Of a DNA stretch of 64,000 nucleotides, positions 11,858 through 23,800 are shown one piece after another (position 1 is the first letter of the stretch; every line of letters starts with the position of its first letter). The position numbers and the translations under genes were made by a program. The notes beneath the pieces are model-generated. The model was not told the origin of the DNA, did no database searches, and worked only from the letters and a program-made list of their open reading frames with translations. Source of the stretch: Panopea generosa (taxonomy: Eukaryota; Mollusca; Bivalvia; Adapedonta; Hiatellidae); NCBI GenBank assembly GCA_029582155.1, contig CM055897.1, forward strand, positions 4,571,001 to 4,635,000, given 5' to 3'.

Positions 11858-14800
11858 CTAAAATTAAAAAAAAAACACAGAATAATTACATTTTTATACT
11901 ATAAGTTATTATATCACACGTATCATTTTAATGTTACTAAAACAACAATGGTTCAAGAAATAATGATGCCAAATTCGCCCTGAATGTTAACTATAATCAG
12001 TGCGAACATTAGTTGTACAATGTTAAAATCATATACATGTATTTATTTCTCCAATTTCGTCAACGTTAAAAATACACATTGTAAGATATGTTCATGTCCA
12101 AAAGAGATTAAGCATGTAAATAATCGAAATTTGATATTTATCTGAAATTGGATAACAAATGACATCTGAAACAATGATGCATTGAACGCTACAGTTAAAT
12201 ACTGCTGAAGATTTGCTCCAGACAATCAAATATAACCAAAAACAAAGTACGAAAGCGGAGATAATTTCGTCATTATTCAAGATAGAGTTATGGTTCTTTC
12301 GTTCAGCACTTTCACACATTGCCTTCTATCCATGTTCCAATTCACGTTGGAGTACTTCACATATTATTGAAGATATGCTCCGAATATGCAAAAATAATAA
12401 AAATAAAGTACAAAAGAGTAGATAATTCTGTTAACATGCACAGACGAAGAAACGTACGCACGGACGGTCGGGCAGACAAAGTGGCAGCTTTATGCTTTTC
12501 CTTTGAGGAGCATAAAAATATATCAACCTTGTAACACTATGCAAAAGTTTCATGGTGTAAATTCCTGTATATTACCTTGTTCACAATTGCTGTCACGTGA
12601 CTGAGGACTGTTTATTGGAGTATCCAAGTGACTAGCGTCCATCACTACACCCCGATGCTCAATACTGCTGAAAACGTGCACAACGTCAGAATAAGAGAGT
12701 GTGATAATCAGAAAAAGAGACTGTGCTCGTCATAGTAAGAGACTGTGATCTTTATAATAAGAGTAAGAGGCTGAGCTCGTCATAATAAGAGACTGTGATC
12801 TTTATAATAAGAGTAAGAGGCTGTGCTCGTCATAATAAGAGACTGTGATCGTTAGAAAAAGAGACTATGGTCGTCATATTAAGAGACTGTGATCATAATA
12901 ATAATAGACTGTGATCGTCATAATTAAGAGACTGTGATCGTCATAATAAGAGACTGTGATCGTCATAAAAAAGACAGTCATCGTCATAAAATGATACCGT
13001 GATCGTTATGATAAGAGACTTTGATCGTCATAATAAGAGACTGTAGTGGTCGTAAAAAAGACAGTGATCGTCATAATAATGAGACTGTGATCGTTATAAT
13101 AAGAGACTGTGATCTTCATAATAAGAGACTGTGATGGTCATAAAACAGAGACTGTGATCGTCATAATAAGATACTGTGATCGTCATAGTAAGAGACTGTA
13201 ATGGTCATAAAAAGAGACGGTGATCGTCATAAAAAAAGACTGTGATCGTCATAATAAGAGACTGTGATCATCATAAAAATAGAATGTGATCGTCATAATA
13301 AGATACTGTGATCATCATTATAAGAGACTGTGATCGTCATAATAAGACACTGTGATCGTCATTAAAATAGACTGTGATTGTTTAATATGAAACTGTGATA
13401 ATTAGAAAATGCAACTGTGATAATCAGAAAAAGAGACTGTGCTCGTCATTATAAGAAACAGTTCGTTAGAAAAAGAGACTGTGCTCGTCACAATAAGAGA
13501 CTGTGATCGTCATAATAAGAGTAAGAGGCTGTGCTCGTCATAATAAGAGACTGTGATCGTTATAATAAGAAACTGTGATCGTCATAATAAGAGTATGTGA
13601 TGGTCATAAAAAGAGACTGTGATCGTCATAATAAGAGACTGTGATCGTCATAATAAGATACTTTAATGGTCATAAAAATAGACTGTTATGGTCATAATAA
13701 GAGACTGTGATCATTATATTAAGAGACTGTGATGATCATAAAAAGAGACTGGGATCATCATAATAAGAGACTGTAATAATCAGGAAAAGAGACTGTGCTC
13801 GTCATTTAAAGAAACTGTTCGTTAGAAAAAGAGACTGTGCTCGTCATAACAAGAGACTGTGATCGTCATAATAAAAGTAAGAGGTTGTGCTCATCATAAT
13901 AAGAGACTGTGATCATTAGAAAAAGAGGCTGTGGTCGTCATAACAAGAGATTACAGCCGTCATGATAAGAGACTGTGATCGTCAATATAATAAACTGCGG
14001 TCGCCATTATCACAGACTGTGACCGTCAATATTATAAACTGCGGCCGCCATAATCGCAGACTGTGACCGTCAATATAATAAACTGCGGCCGCCATAATCA
14101 CAAACTGATCGTCAATATAAGAGGCTGCGACCGCCATAATCACAGACTGTGATCTTCAATATAAGGGGCTGCGATCGTCATAATTAGAAACTGTCATAAT
14201 GGTACATAGAGCCAGAATGATTTAACTGTAGAATTCCATGAGGTAAGTGTAAAATTTTACAATTAATATTCCAGTCTGCATACATGTTGAAAAACTAAAA
14301 TATGTCGACTGTTAAACGAATTCCTATCAGATGTACCAGTAACGAATTACGAAACAAAATTTTGCCGAATAGAATGTTTATAATATGAAATGTTTAAACG
14401 ACTCCATACTAGTAGAACAAACCGTATAGATACATTAACAAACCTGGCCGCTCACGCAAGAGTTTATGGGTTCGATCCTCAGCTGATATTATTGTAGCTT
14501 TTGGTTTATCATGAAACATTTGTTTTGCTTGATTTGTGTCTGCTTGCTTATATAAAAAATGATATTCTACGAATAAAAACTAGTCCCTGTCGTGTATGAT
14601 CATTTTGGAGGCGAACCAAGACTCCAAAGCTTCATCATGAAGACATGAGCAGGGCTTGTCCTTGGCACTAATAACACATTCGGTAATGGTATAAACGTAA
14701 TCAACAAACCTTATTGTTTGGAAAATGGCAAGAACGGTCTGGTCATCCGATGTTTTGGAGTTATACAGAGAGGTCGCACACATCTGTACCCAAATGAACC

Positions 14801-17800
14801 CGCCACCTTTATTGAGGATTCGCAACGATGGCGACATTACCTGACCCTTAGATAGCACTGTATGGAATAAAATGAGAAGATAATATAGCGATGTCGACAT
14901 GACCTGACCCTTAGATAGCACTGTGTGGAACAAAAGGAGAAGATAATATAGTGATGGCGACATAACCTGACCCTTAAATAGCACTGTGTGAAATAAAATG
15001 ATAAAATAATATAGTGATGGCGCCATAACCTGACCCTTAAATAGCACTGTGTGAAATAAAAGGAGAAGGCAATAAAGTGATTGCGACATTACCTGACCCT
15101 TAGATAGCACTGTGTGGAATAAAATGAGACGATAATATAGTGATAGCGATATTACCTGACACTTATATAGCACTATGTGGAATAAAAGGAGAAGATAATA
15201 GAGTGATGGCGATATTACCTGACCCTTAGATAGCACTGTGTGGAATAAAAGGAGAAAACAATATAGTGATGGAGACATTATCTGACACTTAGATAGCACT
15301 ATGTGGAATAAAAGGAGACGATAATATAGTGATTGCGACATTACCTGACCCTTAGATAGCACTGTGTGGAATAAAATGAGACGATAATATAGTGATAGCG
15401 ATATTACCTGACACTTATATAGCACTATGTGGAATAAAAGGAGACGATAATAGAGTGATGGCGATATTACCTGACCCTTAGATAGCACTGTGTGGAATAA
15501 AAGGAGAAAACAATATAGTGATTGAGACATTATCTGACACTTAGATAGCACTATGTGGAATAAAAGGAGACGATAATATAGTGATTGCGACATTACCTGA
15601 CCCTTAGATAGCACTGTGTGGAATAAAAGGAGACAATAATATAGTGATTGCGACATTACCTGACCCTTAGATAGCACTTTGTGGAATAAAAGGAGACGAT
15701 AATATAGTGATTGCGACATTACCTGACCCTTAGATAGCACTGTGTGGAATAAAAGGAGAAGATAATATAGTTATGCCGACATTACCTGACCCTTAGATAG
15801 CACTGTGTGAAATAAAAGGATAAGATAATATAGCCACGGCGACATTACCTGGCCATTAGATAGCACTGTATGGAATAAAAGGAGAAGATACTATAGTGAT
15901 GGCGATATTACCTGACGCTTAGATAGCACTGTGTGGAATAAAAGAAGACGACAATAGAGTGATGGCGATATTACCTGACCCTTAGATAGTACTATGTGGA
16001 ATAAATGGAGACGATAAAATAGTGATGGCGACATTATCTGACCTTAAGATAGCACTATGTGGAATAAAAGGAGATGACAAAAAAGTGATGGCGATATAAC
16101 CTGACCCTTAGATAGCACTGTGTGGAATAAAAGGAGAAGATAATATAGTGATGCCGACATTACCTGACCCTTAGATAGCACTTTGTGGAATAAAAGGAGA
16201 CGATAATATAGTGATGGCGACATTACCTGACCCTTAGATAGCACTGTATGGAATAAAAGGAGAAGATACTATAGTGATTGCGACATTACCTGACCCTTAG
16301 ATAGCACTGTGTGGAATAAAAGAAAAAGACAATAGAGTGATGGCGATATTACTTAACCCTTAGATAGCACTGTGTGGAATAAAAGGAGAAGATAATATAG
16401 TGATGGCGACATTACCTGACCCTTAGATAGCACTTTGTGGAATAAAAGGAGACGATAATATAGTGATTGCGACATTACCCGACCCTTAGATAGCACTGTG
16501 TGGAATAAAAGTAGAAGATAATATAGTGATGCCGACAGTACCTGACCCTTAGATAGCACTGTGTGGAATAAAAGGATAAGATAATATAGTCATGGCGACA
16601 TTACCTGACCATTAGATAGCACTGTGGGGAATAAAAGAAGACAATACAGTGATGGCAATATTACCTGACCCTTAGATAGCACTGTGTGGAATAAAAAGAT
16701 AAGATAATAGAGTGATGGCAACATAACATGACTCTTAGATAGTACTGTGTGGAATAAAAGGAGACGACAATATAGTGATGGCGACATTATCTGACCCTTA
16801 GATAGCACTGTGTAGAATAAAAGGAGACGACAATATAGTGATGGCAACATTACCTGACCCTTAGATAGCACTGTGTGGAATAAAAGGAGAAGAAAATATA
16901 GCCATAGCGACAGTACCTGACCATTAAACAGCACTGTGTGGAATAAAATGAGAAGACAATATAGTGATTGCGATATTACCTGACCCTTTGATAGTATTGT
17001 GTGGAATAAAAGGAGACGACTATTCAGTGATGGCGACATTACCTGACCCTTAGATAGCACTGTGTGAGTTTGAAAGGAGACGACAATATAGTGATTGTGT
17101 GGAATAAAGGGAGACGATAATATAGTGATGGCGACATTACCTGACCCTTAGATAGCACTATGTGGAATAAAAGGAGACGATAAAATAGTGATGGCAACAT
17201 TACCTGACCCTTAGATAGCACTATGTGGAATAAAAGGAGACGACAATATAGTGATTGTGTGGAATAAAGGGAGACGATAAAATAATGATGGCGACATTAC
17301 CTGACCCTTAGATAGCACTATGTGGAATAAAAGGAGACGATAAAATAGTGATGGCGACATTATCTGACCCTGAGATAGCACTATGTGGAATAAAGGGAGA
17401 CGATAAAATAATGATGGCGACATTACCTGACCCTTAGATAGCACTTTGTGGAATAAAAGGAGACGATAATATAGTGATTGCGACATTACCTGACCCTTAA
17501 ATAGCACTGTGTGGAATAAAAGGTACGACAATAGAGTGATGGCGACATTACCTGACCCTTAGATAGCACTGTGTGGAATAAAAAAAATCGATTATTTAGT
17601 GCACAATAACAAGAGTTTACATTCCAATCAAATGTAGCCGATAAATCATTGTTATAAAAGTCAAAATGCATGTCAAGGCTAAACAAAGAATATGAGGAAA
17701 AGGTACGTGTTAGATATTTACAAAAGTATGAGGAATCTTAATATCGAGTATACGTACAGTCTGTATGTGTTTTTCTGAGATGGCAGACGTCACCAGGATG

Positions 17801-20800
17801 ACAAAACGTGTAGAGATTTTTAGCAGCCAAATCCTCACATTTCCAGTCCGTTAATGATGACACCCTGGATTATATGAAGATACAAACACAATTAAGAAAC
17901 ACCAACTAAATGTCCAAATGGAGACTTGGTATACAAAAGAAACGGTCACCACAACAGAGTAAACAAACAAAACACAATAAATTGATTTTTATCAGTCGAT
18001 CGCTGCAAACATATTACTCGTACAGACATTGCCACATACGTTGCCGTTAAGAAAAGTGGGGGGTGGGGGGGATGCCACTGAAGAATTCAAACCGGGATCT
18101 AACAACCCCGCACGTTCCCTATCCGTCACATTATGAAACAATATGTAGTAGTAAAAAAACACTACGGTGCATAAAACTTATCCTGTTAAAAACATGGCAT
18201 CAGCTTTACAACTGTTGTATGAAATTAACTGATTTCTTACGAGTATTTCTTTTTTATTATTTTAATGAAAGCAAAACGAAAGAGAGTGGGTAAAATACAA
18301 ATGTCTTGATTTCATGGAACATAAACGTTTATAACTTCAATGTCATTCGATACATATATGAAAAATACCCCACTAAGAAAAGGTCGCTACTCTTTTATGA
18401 ACATACAGTTCATGGCTATACCTAATTGTCGCGGTGGTTCATCCCTAACAATAACTACAAGTAGAGTTCAACCCAGAAAATATTGCGCAGTATTTGGTTA
18501 GGTTGAAGAACTTGTTTCGATGTAAAATAAGAAGGTTTAAATAAAAATTAGTCGTCTATACATATATTGGGGGAAAACGGTAGTGAATGTAAGTCTATAG
18601 GTGATGTATTGCTCAGGTTAATTTATTTTTAATTAGTAATTGATGACACTCGCCACAAACTCATAAGTCGTCTGTGAATTATCAACAACAAATAGCATGA
18701 AAGTATTATAATACATACATAATTGATATATAACGTTCAACGGTTCAACGTAATTTGTAACTGTAATCATAAGATATAAAAAGTGCACATAAAATGTATA
18801 AATGTGAGAACGATAACTTGAATATGAAAGTCGGGTATCCAAGGAAATGTCAAGCAATATATTAACTCACACATTTTCACAATAAATGATTTTGAACTGC
18901 GTGGTGAGCCGCATTATGAACGTATCCGCCTCTATCCGGAGTTCCGTTACGCTAGGTGGCGGAAGTGCTATAGCGACAGCTGTGAGACCCAGCATTGGCG
19001 CCTGTCCCTTCCTGCCAAGACCAAAACTCATCTGGTGTCTGAACTGACCACAGATTTGTAGGACCTAAAACAAACAAAATATAAAAAGAAATATTGTAAG
19101 AACTGTAAATTATAACGAATTGCTCATTTTTGTGCGGAGAGATGGGAAGATATCCTAATTCTACACAATATGCATTTTGTTATGTGGACTTCTTTGAGTG
19201 CATTGCATATATACTGTACAATAACTCTGTATTTAATTCATGTGTTTAGGGATTTTGCTTTCAGGGAAGAATATCCAATTATATCAATACCAACTGTTTG
19301 CAGGCCAAAACAAATTCCTTTATTTTGTTTCTACTACAAAACAATCAATATCAGAAATACCTATGTCGTGTTAATACATCTGTCAATACACAATTACAGT
19401 CAAACCTGTCTTAAACAGCCAATCAAGGGATGGAGCAAAAGTGTCCTATTAAGTCATGTTGTTGCTTAATACAGATTAATTTGCTCTTAAAGTTTAGAAA
19501 TGGGAAATAGCTAATGTGGCTGCTTAAGACAAGTGGCTGCTTAATAGAGTTGACCACTTACACAGGTTTGACTGTACGGTATGACCATTTACAATTTATA
19601 TTAAAATAAATATGGCATATACATCACTAAAAATATATAAACACAGGTAATAAACATAAAACAGTCCCACATTGTAAGACATCATATCTAGACATTACAT
19701 TGTTCAATGATTTAATTGGTTGAATATATTTAAGAATCAGTAATAGTATAAACGTATAAAAGCCTCCGATATATATCTTGATATACTAAAAAAGTTAGAA
19801 TGTGTCTTGGAATCCAAATCAACAGAAGATGAGAATAAAATATGTTATAGACGCCTACACTTGTTTCCGGTAAAAATACACCAATGTGTCCAGGGCTCTT
19901 GCTCGCACCTGGGAATGTGGTTGGGGCCACTAACTATGGAATATTGACGATATTCTTAAAGTAATTAGGAAAATTGCACAGCACAGGTTCCCTCGATATA
20001 AGTAACAAGATGTAATATATGTGTTATATATGTGTAGTATTTATTAAATGTATAAAAATGTGATGTTCTTGTAGAAGACTACAATAAAATCATAATATAA
20101 AAAAATCTCCAAATTTTCCTCTCGATAATTGCTTTAAGTTTCTTTGCATTTTGAAATTGAAATTTGTCATTTTGTTTGGGGAAAAAATATACTTTTTTTT
20201 TGCTATTGGGAATAGGGCAGAATAAAGGCCTCTAAAATCGGCAAACGAGAGCCCAGGTGTCGATTGGTCACCTTTGCTACAAATGTTTAACAATAAAAAC
20301 ACCGACAAACCCTGTATCCAGACGACCGTATGTGAACTCCTCGTTTGGTTAAAGTTGACTTCATCCGTAAACAGAATGTTATATCTGGGCCATTTTCTAG
20401 ATTTGGTGTCATCAAGGGTACTGAAAGAAACACACATTGATGTATACAGAATGTTATATCTGGGTCATTTTCTAGATTGGGTGTCATCAAAGGTACTGGA
20501 AAAAACACACAGTGATGTAAACAGATTGTTATATCTGGGTCATTCTCTAGATTTGGTGATCATCAACGGTACTGAAAGAAACACACATTATGACGATGAT
20601 TTCTTTGTGACGGGCATGTTATATGTAAATATATTGTCCCATCAAAATATAATATCATGTTGTTCAACAGTCTACCAATAACTCGTAAATAAAATATTCA
20701 GGACAATGATATCAATTGATATATTGCAATGACCTCACTATTTAAAGGGACTGTAAAATATACATGGTTAATAACAACATCATGGCGAAGTATTTGAAAA

Positions 20801-23800
20801 GAACTATATTTTATTTTTGTAACGGATTTCGGAAGTAGTTCTAGGCTTGTTGATTGACTGTTTCACTCATATAGTTCTCGGCGTGTTGATTGACTGTTTA
20901 ACTCATATAGTTCTCGGCGTGTTGATTGACTGTTTCACTCATATAGTTCTAGGCTTGTTGATTGACTGTTACACTCATATAGTTCTCGGCGTGTTGATTG
21001 ACTGTTTCACTGATATAGTTCTAGGCTTGTTGATTGACTGTTTCACTGATATAGTTCTAGGCGTGTCGATTGACTGTTTCACTCATATAGTTCTAGGCTT
21101 GTTGATTGACTGTTTCACTCATATAGTTCTCGGCGTGTTGATTGACTGTTAAACTGATATAGTTCTAGGCGTGTTGATTGACTGTTTCACTGATATAGTT
21201 CTAGGCTTGTTGATTGACTGTTTCACTGATATAGTTCTCGGCGTGTTGATTGACTGTTTAACTGATATAGTTCTCAGCGTGTTGATTGACTGTTTAACTG
21301 ATATAGTTCTAGGCGTGTTGATTGACTGTTTTACTAATATAGTTCTAGAGGTGTTGATTGACTGTTTCACTGATATAGTTCTAGGCTTGCTGATTGACTG
21401 TTTCACTCATATAGTTCTCGGCGTGTTGATTGACTGTTTAACTGATATTGTTCTAGGCGTGTTGATTGACTGTTTCACTAATATAGTTCTAGACATGTTG
21501 ATTGACTGTTTAACTGATATAGTTCTAGGCGTGTTGATTGACTGTTTCACTAATATAGTTCTCGGCGTGTTGACTTGACTGTTTAACTGATATAGTTCTA
21601 GGCGTGTTGATTGACTGTTTCACTCATATAGTTCTAGGCGTGTTGATGTAATGAATCATTTGAATGTATTATATAATCCGTCTCATTTAAATGCTATGAC
21701 TCCTGTTGGATTCTTTTAATTAACAGTATTATTAACAGAATTAACCATCATCTTTTTTACACAAATGCAAGGGAGATAACGCCCTAAATGATTAAAAGGT
21801 TTATTTCCCTGGATTAAAGAAAAGGACGTATTATGACATAAAATATTGGATTAATAAGTTTTAGTTTGATTTATGTAAATCTTGCGTTCGGTGGTGAAAA
21901 ATGGGACTATGTATAGCTTTCAGTTTTGATATAGAACATGTAATAATTTAGTATTGTGCTCCAAAAGGATCCTATGTTTATTGTCTTTCACAACAGCAGC
22001 GTTATGGCCGCCGTATAATGTCGCCCTTGTTTCATTTCAGTGATGTTATTATCTGTTATATTTGGGACCATGGAGTTTATTCGACGGACTTGATAAAATA
22101 CTACTATTTAAGCCTGTGTTAGAGTTGGGGGTCATGAGACGTGTTGCAGTTCAACCCCTGAAATGCGCCAAAGCATTAGGTCTGTTGTTTTCTTGGTAGC
22201 GTTCTATGCTTCCCCGATGATCACATTGTCACATGTTATTTTGTAGCCACCTGTTAATGGAGCGCGTGGTCCAGAAACAGATCAGTTATAGAGGATCAGG
22301 GGGTTCGCGGGTTCAATTGTATGCAAATGTAGATCAAACACTTTGCTGAAGGACAGAACACGCAGTCCTGCTGAAGATGATTCTCGAAGATGTTAATGCA
22401 TTTCACCAATTTTATCAACTCTTTTTATCTATTTTTAGACGTGCTTTATGCCAGAGTCATTGCCCTGCTTATGTCGGCGTTATTATGCTTTGTAGTCTTG
22501 AGCACCGCCAGGGACTACATTTTATTCGTCGAATTCATTTTTCATATTTATTTTATACAGTCAAACCTGTCTTAAGCAGCCAGTCAATGGAATGAGCAAA
22601 ATTGGTCTTTTAAGACAGGTTGTTGCTTATACAGGTTTATTTGTCATGAAAGCGTAGAAATAGCTAATGTGGCTGCTTAAGACAAGTGGCTGCTTAATAG
22701 AGGTGGCCGTTTACACAGGTTTTACTGTATATGCAATATATCAAACAATGAAGTGTACTGTAGACATTTTATTATGTCAACTTAAAAAAATGTTGCACAA
22801 CATAAAATATACGCTACAATACTATCAACCAAATTAGAATGGCGTATGTATATTTATCAACGCCCGGCTGTATGTACTTAAAGTTAGTACATTATTAATC
22901 TGACGTTTACAACGAACACTGCAGTGTGAAACACTAGCCCTTAAATGGACTAGATATACCAACACCTTACGTGCTAGAAAATAGACCACTCCCAGTAATC
23001 TTTACTTAAAATGAACAACAAGCACAGCAAACATAGACGCTGTCCTTTGACAAACCTATACTCTGCTATATACATGAATTAACAAAACCGTTAATATACA
23101 TGCATGCCAAACGGGCCGACTGCCTACCTTACTGCCAACCACTAATTTTGTCAATATGTATGCCACTTAGAACATTAAAGAACATAAAAGACCAATTAAA
23201 AGAGTTTTACGACATACTGAAAGTGACAGTGTCCCATATCAAGCGACGGTTTACTGAATATAATTAAAAACATTTATTCATTTAAAAGACGGATTATCGT
23301 TCTATTTTAGATGTGAATTTTTATGTTGTATTAAAATATTTACTCTGTACATGATGTCTAATCGTTATAGTAATCTGTCTTTATGATATTTCATTAATCT
23401 CACTTTACCTCTGTCATTTATAGGAGGCGTTATGGATCTTGTTGAGTTGGGTGGCTCTACTGCAGGGGATGCCGGGCACATCATTGTACTTTGAACACCT
23501 GAAACACGAACAAAAATCTTACATTAACATTATATAGGGAAAAATTATTTAGAAGCAAGATTGTTTATATTGATGTTTAGCTCGATGTCGATGTAAGGTA
23601 AGATCTGTACGAATCGCACTTGGAATCTTTTTTGGATCTTGGTTAACGGGTGCACCCAAGCTCGCTCCTTCCCCGTCGTCACATCAAAGGACAAGAGGGT
23701 GTAAATAAAAATATCCGCTTTAAACGTGTCTCTTATTTATACGGCAGCATGCGCATGTGTATGGTCTCTAACACAGAACTGCTCAGGTACATACATATAT

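Noticed and set aside
12210..12530. Intron 10 segment with two similar halves (agatttgctccaga, agatatgctccgaa)
   Set aside because: Possibly an old dispersed repeat, but the similarity is too weak to delimit or classify.
14580..15740. 386-codon minus-strand frame as a repeat protein gene
   Set aside because: It is exon 9 read through both of its boundaries: the left end runs past the exon donor into intron 9 and the right end is the in-frame acceptor satellite.
20847..21578. Long periodic frames on both strands in the 36-bp array
   Set aside because: Open only because the period is a multiple of three; perfect 12-residue periodicity on both strands, no family match.
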